Positions 1 through 10,405 are shown, counted from the first letter of the stretch. The stretch is 64,000 bases of DNA from Microcystis wesenbergii NRERC-220 (GCF_032027425.1 NZ_JAVSJA010000001.1:4166001-4230000), one strand, 5' to 3'. A program made the numbers and translations. Notes: generated by a model not told the origin, from the sequence alone.

Positions 1-76
1 AGCAGCAGGAAATTAACAAAACAAAGCTCCGGGCCTTTCCCGGAACCGATAGACTCAAGTAGACAAGGAGACAGGA

Positions 77-1378
77 TTGGTTAGCACATCTTCGCATCAA
101 ACAACAAAATCGAAAGAAATCTTTACAGCCGCTCAAAAATTAATGCCGGGGGGTGTAAGTTCCCCCGTGCGCGCCTTTAAATCCGTCGGTGGTCAACCCA
201 TCGTTTTTGAAAGCGTCAAAGGGGCTTATATTCGCGACGTGGACGGTAACGAATATATCGACTATGTGGGAACTTGGGGGCCGGCTATCTGTGGTCATGC
301 CCATCCCGAAGTGATTGCCGCCCTACACGAGGCCCTAGACAAAGGGACCAGTTTCGGCGCTCCCTGTGTCCAAGAAAATATTCTCGCTGAAATGGTGATT
401 GATGCCGTTCCCAGCATTGAAATGGTGCGTTTTGTCAATTCCGGCACCGAAGCCTGTATGTCCGTCCTGCGCTTAATGCGGGCTTTTACCGGCCGGGATA
501 AAATCATCAAATTCGAGGGCTGTTACCACGGTCACGCCGATATGTTCCTCGTTAAAGCCGGCTCTGGTGTGGCCACCCTGGGCTTGCCCGACTCGCCGGG
601 GGTTCCCAAAACCACCACTAACAACACTTTAACCGCCCCCTACAATGACCTGGAAGCGGTAAAAGCCCTCTTTGTCGAAAATCCCGACTCGATCGCCGGG
701 GTGATTTTAGAGCCAGTGGTGGGTAATGCCGGCTTTATCGTGCCGGATGCTGGCTTTTTAGAAGGATTGCGGGAATTAACCAAGGAGTACGGGGCCCTAT
801 TAATGTTTGATGAGGTAATGACCGGATTCCGCATCGCCTACGGTGGCGCTCAGGAAAAATTCGGCATCACCCCCGATTTAACCACCCTCGGCAAAGTTAT
901 CGGCGGTGGGCTGCCAGTGGGGGCCTACGGCGGTCGGGCCGATATTATGGCGATGGTGGCTCCAGCCGGCCCGATGTACCAAGCGGGAACCTTATCCGGC
1001 AACCCTTTGGCTATGACGGCGGGAATTAAAACCCTCGAGTTACTCCAGCGCCCCAGCACCTACGAATATCTCGATAAAGTGACCAAATCCTTAACTGAAG
1101 GGCTGCTGAAAGTGGCCAGAGATGCTGGTCATAGCGTTTCTGGAGGTCATATTAGTGCCATGTTCGGGATGTTTTTCACTGGCAACCCCGTGCATAACTA
1201 TGAAGATGCCAAAAAGGCCGATGTGGCTAAATTCGGTCGTTTTCACAGAGGAATGTTGGAAAGAGGCGTTTATCTAGCTCCTTCCCAGTTTGAAGCTGGT
1301 TTTACTTCCTTAGCTCACACAGAGGCCGATATCGAACGGACTTTGGCTGCCGCTAAAGAGGTGTTAGAAAGTTTATAG
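77..1378 (+). CDS. hemL: glutamate-1-semialdehyde 2,1-aminomutase
   Basis: This PLP enzyme converts glutamate-1-semialdehyde to 5-aminolevulinate, the first committed precursor of chlorophyll, haem and bilins in the cytosolic C5 pathway. The 433-residue product has the usual family length. It shows NSGTEA near residues 121-126, DEV with the cofactor Asp near 245, and [10 protein letters not shown] with the Schiff-base lysine at 273. The start is TTG at 77; AAGGAG lies six bases upstream (65-70), which decides the start. The gene is convergent with pnp, and a strong hairpin separates the two. Family assignment is certain; the TTG start is an inference from the ribosome binding site. Confidence 0.97.
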   Translation: MVSTSSHQTTKSKEIFTAAQKLMPGGVSSPVRAFKSVGGQPIVFESVKGAYIRDVDGNEYIDYVGTWGPAICGHAHPEVIAALHEALDKGTSFGAPCVQENILAEMVIDAVPSIEMVRFVNSGTEACMSVLRLMRAFTGRDKIIKFEGCYHGHADMFLVKAGSGVATLGLPDSPGVPKTTTNNTLTAPYNDLEAVKALFVENPDSIAGVILEPVVGNAGFIVPDAGFLEGLRELTKEYGALLMFDEVMTGFRIAYGGAQEKFGITPDLTTLGKVIGGGLPVGAYGGRADIMAMVAPAGPMYQAGTLSGNPLAMTAGIKTLELLQRPSTYEYLDKVTKSLTEGLLKVARDAGHSVSGGHISAMFGMFFTGNPVHNYEDAKKADVAKFGRFHRGMLERGVYLAPSQFEAGFTSLAHTEADIERTLAAAKEVLESL

Positions 1379-1389
1379 TCAATGCTGCC

Positions 1390-1416
1390 AGGTTTTTAGA
1401 TTTATTCAGCAAACCC
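1390..1416. repeat. half-end of the TA-flanked small element family
   Basis: The bases after hemL match the right end of the element at 59017-59260: the segment GGTTTTTAGATTTATTCAGC is present in both, followed here by AAACCC and a TA dinucleotide at 1417-1418. No matching left end is visible, so this is probably a decayed fragment. Confidence 0.45.
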
Positions 1417-1445
1417 TACTTAGGCGATTTCAGGTATCAAACAAA

Positions 1446-1471
1446 AACCCTCGATCGAGCGATCGAGGGTT
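1446..1471. terminator. bidirectional hairpin terminator between hemL and pnp
   Basis: There is a perfect 11-bp stem, AACCCTCGATC and GATCGAGGGTT, with a 4-base GAGC loop. It sits between two convergent genes and has A-rich sequence on its hemL side and a short run of A and T on the other. It probably serves both transcripts. Confidence 0.75.
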
Positions 1472-1492
1472 AACCATGAACAAAAAATTTAC

Positions 1493-3646
1493 CTAGACTA
1501 CAGTAGCAGCTTTACGGGCAGCGGCCGCCTCATCGGGATGAATACCGAGACGGGTAAGATTGAGACGACCTTTACTATCGATCTCCCGTACCTTAACTAA
1601 CACCTCATCCCCCACGGCCACTTCATCCTCCACCTTACCGACGCGTCCCTCGGCCAATTGGGAAATATGGATCATTCCCTCTTTCCCTGGCAAAACTTCC
1701 ACAAAAGCACCGATTTGGATAATGCGAGTCACGCGACCGAGATAAACCTCACCCTCATTGAGTTTGCGGGTCATATTGTAGATCAGTCGTTTAGCTTTTT
1801 CGGCCTGTTCCCCATCGGTAGAGGAAATGGTGACAGTACCATCGTCATCGATATCGATTTTCGTGCCGGTCTGTTCAGTAATCCCTTTAACCGTCTTACC
1901 ACCTGGCCCGATGACTAACCCGATCAGATCCGGATCGATCTTGATCGTCAATAACCGGGGTGCGTGGGGAGATAATTCCGTGCGGGGTTTTTCTAGGGTC
2001 GCTAACATCTTCTCGAGGATATGTTTGCGGGCCGGTAAAGCTTGTTCGATCGCCTTGGCCACCACTTCCATGCTTAAACCGGGGATTTTCATATCCATCT
2101 GGAGAGCGGTGATGCCGGAATCAGTGCCAGCCACCTTAAAGTCCATATCTCCCAGAAAATCCTCAATACCCTGAATATCGGTCAAAATCCGCACTTCTTC
2201 CCCTTCTTTAATTAAACCCATGGCCGCACCGCTAACGGGTTTTTTCAGGGGAACACCGGCATCCATCAGCGCCAGGGTAGAACCACACACGGAACCCATG
2301 GAGGTGGAACCATTAGAAGAGAGGACTTCCGACACCACCCGCAGCACATAGGGAAATTCCTCCTGTGGGGGGAGGACAGGTACGATCGCCCTTTCCGCTA
2401 AAGCACCGTGACCAATTTCTCGACGGCCGGGAGAACGCATGGGACGGGTTTCACCGACGGAAAAGGGTGGGAAATTGTAGTGATGAAGATAGCGTTTTTC
2501 ATCTTCGGGATGGAGATCGTCCCCTAAATCCTGAGCATCACCGGGGGTGCCAAGGGTGGCGATCGAAAGCACTTGGGTTAAACCGCGATTAAACAAACCG
2601 CTACCGTGAACCCGACGGGGTAAAACTCCCACCCGGCAAGAAATCGGGCGTACTTCGTCCAGTTTGCGACCATCAACCCGCACCCCATCCTCGATAATTT
2701 GGGCGCGCATCAGTTTTTTGGTCAGATCCTTAAAGAGATTACCGATTAACTTCGGTTCTTCCAGGGTTGGAGCTTTTAAGGGATCTTCATCGGGGAGAGC
2801 GGTTATAGTTTCCTTGAGCCGATTTTCGATCGCCTCTAATTTCTCATCCCGTTCGGTTTTGCTGAGGGTAAACTGACAGAGAATCTGTTTAATTTCCTCT
2901 TTAGCTTGTTCTCGCAGAAAATTCTGCACGGTTTCGTTTACTGCCGGCGCTTCCCGCGTCACGAGGGCAATACCCAACTGATCGATTAATTCCCGTTGAG
3001 CGGTGATCAGGTCGCGGACCGCTTCATAACCAAAATCGATCGCCTCAATAATATCCCGTTCCGGTAACTGATTGGCTCCCGCTTCGATCATCACCACCCC
3101 TTCGGGACTACCGGCCACCACTAGATCCAATTCTCCGTTATGGATTTCCTTGTAGGTGGGATTGATGATAAATTCATCTCCCAATAAACCGACGCGCACC
3201 GCTGCCATCGGTCCTTGGAAGGGAATCCCCGCCAACAGAACCGCCACGGAGGCCCCCGTAACGGCCAAAACATCCGGGGGGACTTCCTCATCCATTGAGA
3301 GGGTTGTAGCGACCACCTGAATATCATCCCGCATCCAACTGGGAAATAGGGGCCGCAGGGGGCGATCAATCAAACGACCGGTCAGAATTGCTTTTTCCGG
3401 GGGACGACCTTCACGACGCAAAAATCCTCCCGGGATGCGCCCGGCGGCGTATAATCTTTCTTCGTAATCAACGGTTAAGGGCAGGAAATCTACTCCTTCT
3501 CTGGCTTTGGCTGTGGTTGCTGTCACTAAAACCGCCGTTTCTCCCGATTGGATCAGAACACTACCGCCAGCTTGGGGGGCTAAAAGCCCTATTTTTAGTC
3601 GAATATCCCTGCCATCAAAGGATATTGACTTGTCAAACTCTTCCAT
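1493..3646 (-). CDS. pnp: polynucleotide phosphorylase
   Basis: This is the phosphate-dependent 3'-5' exoribonuclease that also adds heteropolymeric tails to RNA in cyanobacteria. The 717 residues show two RNase PH cores separated by an alpha-helical linker, then a KH domain (about 557-615, with the VIGPGGK loop) and an S1 domain (about 625-693, starting [15 protein letters not shown]). Length and domain order are those of full-length PNPase. The start is ATG at 3646. It is transcribed alone, convergent with hemL, and a 530-base repeat-rich spacer separates it from divergent prfA. Confidence 0.97.
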   Translation of the reverse strand: MEEFDKSISFDGRDIRLKIGLLAPQAGGSVLIQSGETAVLVTATTAKAREGVDFLPLTVDYEERLYAAGRIPGGFLRREGRPPEKAILTGRLIDRPLRPLFPSWMRDDIQVVATTLSMDEEVPPDVLAVTGASVAVLLAGIPFQGPMAAVRVGLLGDEFIINPTYKEIHNGELDLVVAGSPEGVVMIEAGANQLPERDIIEAIDFGYEAVRDLITAQRELIDQLGIALVTREAPAVNETVQNFLREQAKEEIKQILCQFTLSKTERDEKLEAIENRLKETITALPDEDPLKAPTLEEPKLIGNLFKDLTKKLMRAQIIEDGVRVDGRKLDEVRPISCRVGVLPRRVHGSGLFNRGLTQVLSIATLGTPGDAQDLGDDLHPEDEKRYLHHYNFPPFSVGETRPMRSPGRREIGHGALAERAIVPVLPPQEEFPYVLRVVSEVLSSNGSTSMGSVCGSTLALMDAGVPLKKPVSGAAMGLIKEGEEVRILTDIQGIEDFLGDMDFKVAGTDSGITALQMDMKIPGLSMEVVAKAIEQALPARKHILEKMLATLEKPRTELSPHAPRLLTIKIDPDLIGLVIGPGGKTVKGITEQTGTKIDIDDDGTVTISSTDGEQAEKAKRLIYNMTRKLNEGEVYLGRVTRIIQIGAFVEVLPGKEGMIHISQLAEGRVGKVEDEVAVGDEVLVKVREIDSKGRLNLTRLGIHPDEAAAARKAATVV

Positions 3647-4177
3647 GTAAAGCTATATTCCTTTCTTTCACTTTTCTCTGTGCTGTGGCAATCCTAGCAT
3701 TTTTTGTACCCCTTTCCGACAGGTTTAGTATTCAGTGATCAGTTATCAGTTATCAGTTATCAGTTATCAGAGTTGAGTTTTCAGTTCGCTGATTACTCTT
3801 TACCGTTTACCGATCACAGCAAAAAAGCTCCCCATCTCCCCATCTCCCCATCTCCCCACTTCCTGCTTTTAAACAGGATTTAACATGACTTGCTCAAACC
3901 AGCCAAAAAATGATAGCTTCAGATATAGGAATAATCTGGTTAAGAAAAAAAATGTCTTCCCTTGCCGCTTGCTGGCCCAAAAATATTTCTAAGTATTAGC
4001 AAAACTGACTGACTCTCAGCAGTTGGGCGGGATTTTTCCAGGCTCGAAGAACCCCAAACCAAGAAAATTAAGACAATTAAAAGGATTGCGTCTCTATTAT
4101 CTGTTAGACGCTTCTAATCCAGTGAATTTGCGGGTTATCTTCAAATTAACCCCGTTTAACCCTATTTATTATCGATT
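3647..4177. other. pnp-prfA divergent spacer with tandem repeats
   Basis: This stretch has no gene. It holds a TCAGTTA-type heptamer tract (3732-3770), a CCCCATCT octamer tract (about 3828-3859) and presumably both promoters. I see no RNA gene and no clear operator. Reading frames over it look like chance. Confidence 0.6.
3732..3770. repeat. TCAGTTA heptamer tandem repeat
   Basis: The unit TCAGTTA is repeated about five times, with one TCAGTGA variant. Similar tracts occur at 5280-5310, 19816-19850, 31662-31700, 41525-41575, 54497-54540, 56280-56325 and 63189-63260. All lie between genes. Confidence 0.85.
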
Positions 4178-5278
4178 ATGGCTGAAAGTTATTTACTAGA
4201 CAAACTGCAATCTGTAGAACAGACCTACAAAGAATTAACCCGTCGTCTAGCGGATCCCGATGTCACCAGTAATCCGGGTGAATTGCATCGTCTGGCCAAA
4301 TCCCGCGCTTCCCTAGAGGAAACGGTCAACACCTACGAAATTTGGCAAAAAAGTCAAGAGGATTTAATCGGTGCGAAACAAATCTTCAAAGAATCCGCCA
4401 GCGATCCCGAATTACGCGAAATGGCAGCCCTAGAAGTGGCAGAATTAGAGGCAAAAATCGCCTCTTTGGAAGACCAATTAACCATTCTGCTGCTGCCCCG
4501 GGATCCCCTCGATGAAAAGAATATCATGCTAGAAATTCGCGCTGGAACCGGGGGTGATGAGGCCAGTATTTGGGCGGGGGATTTAGTTCGCTTGTACTCA
4601 AAATATGCCGAAACTCAAAACTGGAAAGTTAGCCTTTTGAGTGAATCTCCGGCGGATATGGGAGGATTTAAAGAGGCAATTTTAGAGATTAAAGGCGATA
4701 ACGTCTATAGTAAGCTGAAATTTGAGGCGGGAGTCCACCGGGTGCAGCGGGTTCCTCTGACGGAAGCGAGTGGTCGCGTCCACACTTCCACCGCTACCGT
4801 GGCGATTATGCCGGAAGTGGACGATGTGGAAGTGCATATCGATCCCAAGGATATTGAGTTAACCACGGCTAGATCTGGGGGGGCAGGCGGTCAAAATGTC
4901 AATAAAGTGGAAACTGCGGTCGATTTAATCCATAAACCCACGGGAATCCGGGTTTTCTGCACCGAAGAGCGCTCGCAATTGCAAAACCGGGAACGAGCTA
5001 TGCAGATTCTCCGGGCGAAACTGTACGATATGAAGTTACAGGAACAACAGGAAGCGGTTAGTTCCATGCGGCGCTCTCAGGTGGGAACCGGTTCCCGTTC
5101 GGAAAAAATTCGCACCTATAACTATAAGGATAATCGTCTCACCGATCATCGCTTAAATCAGAATTTTTCCCTCGATCGCATTTTAGACGGCGCCATCGAA
5201 GAGGTGATCCAATCCTGTATCGCCAAGGATCAACAGGGAAAACTGGCAGAATTAGCCGCTGCCCAAGAGACAGCTTAA
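4178..5278 (+). CDS. prfA: peptide chain release factor 1
   Basis: This factor reads UAA and UAG stop codons and triggers peptide release on the ribosome. The 366 residues show the class-I organisation: an N-terminal coiled region, a codon-reading PLT tripeptide at 193-195 (the PxT type typical of RF1), and the catalytic GGQ at 237-239. The length matches bacterial RF1. The start is ATG at 4178, supported by the family-typical N-terminus; no strong ribosome binding site is visible. It is followed by heptamer repeats and has no operon partner in this window. Confidence 0.97.
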   Translation: MAESYLLDKLQSVEQTYKELTRRLADPDVTSNPGELHRLAKSRASLEETVNTYEIWQKSQEDLIGAKQIFKESASDPELREMAALEVAELEAKIASLEDQLTILLLPRDPLDEKNIMLEIRAGTGGDEASIWAGDLVRLYSKYAETQNWKVSLLSESPADMGGFKEAILEIKGDNVYSKLKFEAGVHRVQRVPLTEASGRVHTSTATVAIMPEVDDVEVHIDPKDIELTTARSGGAGGQNVNKVETAVDLIHKPTGIRVFCTEERSQLQNRERAMQILRAKLYDMKLQEQQEAVSSMRRSQVGTGSRSEKIRTYNYKDNRLTDHRLNQNFSLDRILDGAIEEVIQSCIAKDQQGKLAELAAAQETA

Positions 5279-5496
5279 TCAGTGATCAGTGATCAGTTAC
5301 CAGTGATCAGATTTTAGTTTTCAGTGAATAGTATTGAGTGGCAAGTTCAGAGCTTTCTGTTCACTGATTACTGATTACTGATTACTGGTTAATGTTTACT
5401 GTTCACCACAAAAAGCTCCCCACTCCCTGCACTTTCCCCACTGGTGGGTGAGTGCGGGTGGGGACTGATGCCGGTTAGTTCAACTCACGACTAATT

Positions 5497-6689
5497 CTAA
5501 GCTTCCACTAAACGAAAAGCCGCACCCAAACCGACAGCGATCTCATCGGGAGAAATTTTCCCATCATGGTTAATATCGATCGCATCGAATACCGCATCGG
5601 TTCCCGCCCATTCTTCCCGGGTGATGAAACCATCGCCATCATGGTCATAGACTCGGAAAATATCTTCGGCGGCGTGTTCTAGGGTTGACTGACCTTCCAA
5701 CTGGGTTAAACGTTGAATCAGCAATTGTTCTAATAATTCTAAAGCTTTGGTAAAACCTTGAATACCTTCCGTTAATTTTTCGGAAGCCATGGCATCTTCG
5801 GCGTGCATTTTCTCAAAAGTCGCTTGATCCAGGTCAATTTTGACAATATCAAGGGTTGCGGCCTGGTCTGGATCGAGCTTACGGGGTAAATCGGCTTCTG
5901 TCCCTTGCAATTGTTCGAGAAGTTTCGGGGAAATGGTTAAAAGATCACAACCGGCTAACTCGCAAATTTCACCGATATTGCGGAAACTTGCCCCCATAAC
6001 TTCGGTTTTATAACCAAACTTTTTATAGTAGTTATATATCTGGGTAACGGATTGGACTCCAGGATCTTCAGCGCCAACGTAGTCTTTACCAGTTTCTTTT
6101 TTATACCAATCGAGAATGCGACCGACAAAGGGAGAAATTAAGGTTACTCCCGCCTCCGCACAGGCGATCGCCTGATGAAAACCGAATAATAGGGTTAAAT
6201 TACAGTGAATTCCCTCTTTTTCGAGGACTTCTGCGGCTTTAATCCCTTCCCAAGTCGAGGCAATTTTAATTAAGACTCTTTCTCTAGAGATACCCGCTCT
6301 CTAGAGATACCCGCTTGTTCATACTGGGAAATGAGATAACGGGCCTTGTCGATGGTAGCTTGGGTATCGTAGGAAAGACGAGCATCTACTTCGGTCGAGA
6401 CGCGGCCGGGGACGATTTGCAGGATTTGTAGACCAAAACCGATGGCCAGGCGATCGAAAGCTAATTTGGCCACATCTTCCGGGGTGGCCTGCTTTCCCAA
6501 TTCTTTTCTGGCCGCTTGCAGGGTTTGATCGACAATCGGCTGATATTGGGGCATTTGGGCCGCGGCCGTAATCAGGGAGGGGTTAGTGGTGGTATCTTGG
6601 GGGGTAAAAGCTTCGATCGCTTGGATATCGCCGGTATCGGCAACAACCACTGTAAATTCCCGTAATTGTTCTAGTAGGGTTTTAGCCAT
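5497..6689 (-). pseudogene. tal: transaldolase with C-terminal EF-hands, frameshifted by a 17-bp tandem duplication
   Basis: Transaldolase moves a dihydroxyacetone unit between sugar phosphates in the pentose phosphate pathway. The first frame (6689 down to 6270) has the transaldolase signature TTTNPSLI but stops after 139 residues. The rest continues in another frame down to 5497 and ends in two EF-hand loops, [12 protein letters not shown] and [12 protein letters not shown]. At 6281-6297 and 6298-6314 the same 17 bases occur twice in tandem. Deleting one copy gives an open frame of 391 codons plus stop, reading [14 protein letters not shown] with the catalytic lysine codon at 6265-6267. As written the first product ends just before that lysine and should be inactive. 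The cause may be a real mutation, a reversible slippage state or an assembly error. Confidence 0.9.
6281..6314. repeat. exact 17-bp tandem duplication inside tal
   Basis: Two adjacent identical 17-base copies (6281-6297 and 6298-6314, each TCTCTAGAGATACCCGC). Seventeen is not a multiple of three, so the duplication shifts the tal frame. Confidence 0.97.
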
Positions 6690-6899
6690 AACTTCTCCAG
6701 ATGCGTGTTAACGCGAGACTTTATCTAGATCTTAGCGATTCGATCGAGAGGAAGGGGAAAAATTCCCGATTGATTTAATTCCCAAGCACAGACCTGGCCA
6801 AAGTCGGGATAAGAGCAGGAATCTTGGGTCCACTTCTTGCCCAAAGTCCTCTATTTGTGATAGTATTAGTGATTGTGTCGATTTAATAAAAGGGAGTTT

Positions 6900-7103
6900 A
6901 TGCCCAAGCTAAAAACGCGAAAGGCGGCGGCCAAACGATTTGAGGCCACGGGAAGCGGCAAAAAAATCAAACGTCGCAAAGCCTTCAAAAATCATCTACT
7001 CGATCATAAGAGTGCCGAACGCAAGCGCCGTCGTTTGTCCCAGATTACCCTGGTACACGAGCGCGACGAGAAGGAAGTGCGCTTAATGTTGCCCTATTTG
7101 TAA
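6900..7103 (+). CDS. rpmI: 50S ribosomal protein L35
   Basis: This is a 67-residue basic ribosomal protein of the large subunit. It begins [14 protein letters not shown], the L35 signature, followed by [10 protein letters not shown]. The ATG at 6900 is preceded by AGGGAG at 6891-6896; an upstream TTG in frame (6873) lacks this support and would add nine unconserved residues. It pairs with rplT 31 bases downstream, the usual L35-L20 order. infC, often upstream, is absent here. Confidence 0.97.
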   Translation: MPKLKTRKAAAKRFEATGSGKKIKRRKAFKNHLLDHKSAERKRRRLSQITLVHERDEKEVRLMLPYL

Positions 7104-7134
7104 ATTTTCCAGAAAAATCGTCTAAAGGATTATC

Positions 7135-7482
7135 ATGTCTAGAGTAAAACGGGGGAATGTCGCCCGCAAGCGACGCAAAAAAGTTCTCAAATTAGCCAAA
7201 GGTTTTCGCGGTTCCCACTCGCGCTTATTCCGTACCGCTAACCAACAGGTAATGAAGGCCTTGCGGAATGCCTATAGAGACCGTCGCAAACGTAAACGCG
7301 ATTTTCGTCGTCTTTGGATTACCCGCATTAACGCGGCTGCTCGTCAACAGGGCATCAGTTACAGCCAACTAACCGGACAATTAAAGAAAGCTAATATCCT
7401 CCTGAATCGGAAAATGTTGGCCCAATTAGCTGTCCTCGATCCCGTCGCTTTTGCTAAAGTGGTAGAAACAGCCAAAGGATAA
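7135..7482 (+). CDS. rplT: 50S ribosomal protein L20
   Basis: This is an early-assembly large-subunit protein that binds 23S rRNA directly. The 115 residues start [16 protein letters not shown] and include the conserved [20 protein letters not shown] block, giving a very basic N-terminal half. It lies directly after rpmI in one transcription unit, with AAAGGA upstream of the ATG. In many bacteria L20 represses this operon by binding its own mRNA; I did not identify such a site here. Confidence 0.97.
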   Translation: MSRVKRGNVARKRRKKVLKLAKGFRGSHSRLFRTANQQVMKALRNAYRDRRKRKRDFRRLWITRINAAARQQGISYSQLTGQLKKANILLNRKMLAQLAVLDPVAFAKVVETAKG

Positions 7483-7495
7483 TTTAGCCCCAAGC

Positions 7496-8452
7496 ATGAC
7501 GGAAACTTGGCAAACGATTCAATTCCCCAGTTCAGAAAGTGCGATCGCTTTAGCGGGTCATCAAGAAGCTAACCTCAAATTGATAGCCAGGCAAACTGGG
7601 GCGAATTTAGTCCTCAGAGGCATGGAATTGCGGATTGCGGGGCAACCAACCCCCGTGGAGCGTGCCACAGCGATTGTGCGCTCCTTAAGTATTTTATGGC
7701 AAGAGGCCAAGTTAATCGCCGAAGCCGATATTATGACCGCTATCCATGCCCTCGATACGGGGCGTTCTAGCGAGTATAAAGAACTACAGCAGGATATTCT
7801 CGCTCGTACCCGTCGCGGGGAGCTAATTCGGGCAAAAACCTTCCGTCAGCGTCAATATATCCAAGCGATTCAAAGTCACGATATCACCTTTTGTATTGGA
7901 CCTGCTGGCACGGGGAAAACCTTTTTAGCCGCCGTTTTAGCCGTACAAGCTCTATTAGAAGATAAAGTAGAACGGATTATCCTCACCCGTCCGGCTGTGG
8001 AAGCGGGGGAAAAATTAGGCTTTCTCCCGGGGGATTTACAGCAAAAAGTCGATCCTTTTTTGCGTCCCCTTTACGATGCTTTATACGAATTTATCGAAGC
8101 GGCCAAAATTCCCGACCTGATGGAACGGGGTAAAATCGAAATCGCTCCCTTAGCTTATATGCGGGGACGAACCCTAGCTAATGCTTTTGTTATCGTTGAT
8201 GAGGCCCAAAATACCACCCCAGCACAGTTAAAAATGGTCTTAACTCGCTTGGGATTCGGTTCGCGCATGGTAGTAACTGGAGATGTCACCCAAACCGATT
8301 TACCGCAACAACAGGAATCGGGGTTAATTGCCGCTCAAAAAATCCTAAAATCAGTAGAAGGGATCGCTTTTTGCTACCTATCGCGGGCCGATGTGGTGCG
8401 TCATCCCTTAGTACAAAAAATCGTCTCAGCCTACGAACAGCACGAAAAATAA
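7496..8452 (+). CDS. phoH: PhoH-family ATPase (PhoH/PhoL type)
   Basis: This is a 318-residue cytosolic protein of the PhoH family, thought to be an RNA-associated ATPase or helicase. Residues 1-70 resemble the KH-like N-terminal part of the family. The Walker A motif GPAGTGKT lies at about 135-142, Walker B FVIVDEAQN near 231-239, and a LTRLGFGSRMVVTGD block follows. It starts only 13 bases after rplT and ends 6 bases before the cysteine synthase gene, so cotranscription is likely. The physiological role is not established. Confidence 0.88.
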   Translation: MTETWQTIQFPSSESAIALAGHQEANLKLIARQTGANLVLRGMELRIAGQPTPVERATAIVRSLSILWQEAKLIAEADIMTAIHALDTGRSSEYKELQQDILARTRRGELIRAKTFRQRQYIQAIQSHDITFCIGPAGTGKTFLAAVLAVQALLEDKVERIILTRPAVEAGEKLGFLPGDLQQKVDPFLRPLYDALYEFIEAAKIPDLMERGKIEIAPLAYMRGRTLANAFVIVDEAQNTTPAQLKMVLTRLGFGSRMVVTGDVTQTDLPQQQESGLIAAQKILKSVEGIAFCYLSRADVVRHPLVQKIVSAYEQHEK

Positions 8453-8458
8453 CAGATT

Positions 8459-9427
8459 ATGGATATTAAAAATGGTTTCGTCGATGCGGTGGGTAATACT
8501 CCCCTAATTCGTCTCAATAGTTTTAGCGAGGAAACCGGCTGCGAGATTCTCGGTAAGGCCGAATTTCTTAACCCCGGTGGTTCGGTCAAGGATCGCGCCG
8601 CTTTATATATTATCCAAGAAGCGGAAAAAGCCGGTACTCTCCAACCGGGGGGAACCGTTGTCGAAGGAACCGCCGGCAATACTGGCATCGGTTTGGCCCA
8701 TATCTGCAATGCTAAAGGTTATAAATGCCTGATTATCATTCCCGATACCCAATCCCAAGAGAAAATCGACCTATTGAGAACATTGGGTGCCCAAGTGCGT
8801 ACTGTTCCCGCCGTTCCCTACCGAGATGCCAATAATTACGTTAAATTATCGGGGAGATTGGCCAGTGAGATGGAAAATGCTATCTGGGCTAATCAATTCG
8901 ATAATCTGGCTAATCGTCGCGCTCACTACGAAACCACCGGCCGGGAAATCTGGGAACAAACCGACGGTAAAATTGATGCTTGGGTGGCTGCCACGGGAAC
9001 CGGGGGAACATACGCGGGGGTGGCGATGTTTTTAAAAGACCAAAATCCGCAGGTGCGTTGTGTGGTGGCGGATCCGATGGGTAGCGGTTTATATAGTTAT
9101 GTGAAAACCGGGACAATTACCCTGGAAGGTAGTTCAATTACTGAAGGGATTGGTAATAGTCGTATTACCGCTAATATGGAAGGCGCACCCATAGATGATG
9201 CCATTCAAATTGATGATCCCACTGCCATTAAAGTTGTTTATCAACTATTACAAAAAGATGGTTTATTTATGGGGGGTTCTGTGGGTATTAATGTTGGTGC
9301 TGCGGTAGCTTTAGCTAAACAAATGGGGCCAGGCCACACCATCGTTACTGTTCTTTGTGATGGTGGGTCCCGTTATCAATCTCGTTTATATAATCCTCGA
9401 TGGTTGACTGAGAAAGGATTGGCTTAA
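8459..9427 (+). CDS. cysK: cysteine synthase family protein (O-acetylserine sulfhydrylase)
   Basis: This fold-type II PLP enzyme makes cysteine from O-acetylserine and sulfide. In 322 residues it shows GNTPLIRL at 12-19, GGSVKDRAA with the cofactor lysine at residue 44, GTAGNTGIGLA (substrate and PLP phosphate loop) and GTGGTYAGV. The EGTAGNTGIGLA form marks a subgroup distinct from classical CysK, so the choice between CysK and CysM is open. It follows phoH after six bases. Confidence 0.85.
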   Translation: MDIKNGFVDAVGNTPLIRLNSFSEETGCEILGKAEFLNPGGSVKDRAALYIIQEAEKAGTLQPGGTVVEGTAGNTGIGLAHICNAKGYKCLIIIPDTQSQEKIDLLRTLGAQVRTVPAVPYRDANNYVKLSGRLASEMENAIWANQFDNLANRRAHYETTGREIWEQTDGKIDAWVAATGTGGTYAGVAMFLKDQNPQVRCVVADPMGSGLYSYVKTGTITLEGSSITEGIGNSRITANMEGAPIDDAIQIDDPTAIKVVYQLLQKDGLFMGGSVGINVGAAVALAKQMGPGHTIVTVLCDGGSRYQSRLYNPRWLTEKGLA

Positions 9428-9577
9428 TCAGGAATTATCGGCTCATAAATTAGTTGAGATAATGGTAGGGGTAGGGCAACAATGAGGGAAGGCAGCAAGG
9501 GAAAATGAGGCGCTTCGGTTGGGCAAACACTTGAGACAAGATAGACAATAATAGAATATTAAAGGGGGAAAATTAAG

Positions 9578-9784
9578 ATGAAACAGGCATTTACAGCCAG
9601 AATTTTTCAAGAGGGTAATTGGTTTGTGGCTCAATGTTTAGAGGTTGATGTGGCAAGTCAAGGAGAAACGGAAACTGAGGCGTTAATAAATCTTCAAGAA
9701 GCCTTGGAATTACACTTTGAACCGCCTTGTGCAACAGTGATTCCTCAATTGCAAAAAATAGAGGTAGAAATTAATGCCGCTTAA
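9578..9784 (+). CDS. hicB: HicB-family antitoxin
   Basis: This 68-residue protein has the HicB partial RNase H-like fold pattern: a strand, WFVAQCLEVDVASQGETETEA, then a helix of the type ALINLQEALELHF. HicB proteins neutralise HicA toxins and may repress their own operon. GGGGGAAAA precedes the ATG. Its last 11 bases overlap the start of the toxin gene. Antitoxin-first order occurs in part of the family. No C-terminal DNA-binding domain is present, so autorepression would need another mechanism. Confidence 0.85.
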   Translation: MKQAFTARIFQEGNWFVAQCLEVDVASQGETETEALINLQEALELHFEPPCATVIPQLQKIEVEINAA

Positions 9785-9995
9785 GCCTTTATCTTATCGT
9801 GAAATTAAACGGAAATTAGAGACGGCAGGGTTTGAAGTGGTGAGTCAAAAGGGAAGTCATGTTAAGTTTGCTAAGGATACCTCTGAAGGAAAACGCACAG
9901 CGATTGTTCCTAAATATAAAGAGGTAACAATTGGGACGATTACCAGTATTTTAAGGCAAGCAGGGTTAAGTGTTGATGAGTTTGAGCGGTTATAA
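9774..9995 (+). CDS. hicA: HicA-family toxin (mRNA interferase)
   Basis: This 73-residue protein of the YcfA/HicA family has a dsRNA-binding-like fold with a catalytic histidine in KGSHVKF (about residues 25-31). It also has the N-terminal SYREIKRKLETAGFEVV helix and a C-terminal ITSILRQAGLS segment. HicA cleaves mRNA when free of HicB. The ATG lies inside the hicB stop region, an 11-base overlap that implies translational coupling. The active-site His is intact, so the toxin is predicted functional. Confidence 0.88.
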   Translation: MPLKPLSYREIKRKLETAGFEVVSQKGSHVKFAKDTSEGKRTAIVPKYKEVTIGTITSILRQAGLSVDEFERL

Positions 9996-10198
9996 GTTAA
10001 TAATCCAATCCTGTCTAAATTATGATTTTTTTGATTATTTGATTAACTATGATTGTTTTTGGCTCTCATCTCTGTGATCTGATTCTGATAATCTACCCAC
10101 CAGATAGGCAATGGTAGCGGTAGCGCAATGCTTAGGTGATGTTATAATAATAATAGTTTTGCCCAAATTTTTATTAAGGACGGGATGATCTTAAAAAT

Positions 10199-10405
10199 AT
10201 GCAATATCAAGTCAATCTCAAACAAACAGAAGAGGGATATGCCGTTTGGTGTCCTAGTTTACCCGGTTGTGCTTCTCAAGGGACAACTAAAGAAGAAGCA
10301 CTCAATAATATTCAAGATGCAATTGAGTCTTATTTAGAAGTTGCTGCGGAATTAAATCAAGGGATCGAATCTTATTATGTAGAAGTTGAATTAAATCATG
10401 CCTAG
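10199..10405 (+). CDS. solo HicB-family antitoxin
   Basis: This is a 68-residue HicB-like protein with the classic GYAVWCPSLPGCASQGTTKEEA core and a following helix. It is clearly divergent from the HicB 200 bases upstream. No HicA gene follows: the sequence after the stop holds only decayed frames. It may be an orphan antitoxin left after toxin loss, or it may act on another HicA in the genome. The upstream regions of both hicB genes share a loosely similar ATGGTAGxGGTAGxGCAA segment (9464 and 10109). Confidence 0.8.
   Translation: MQYQVNLKQTEEGYAVWCPSLPGCASQGTTKEEALNNIQDAIESYLEVAAELNQGIESYYVEVELNHA

Noticed and set aside
1560-2876. Several plus-strand frames of 60-115 codons across pnp
   Set aside because: They lie opposite a full-length conserved gene and show no family features; they follow codon bias of the other strand.
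3121-3369. Minus-strand 82-codon frame inside pnp in another frame
   Set aside because: It overlaps the RNase PH core in a different frame and has an unlikely composition.
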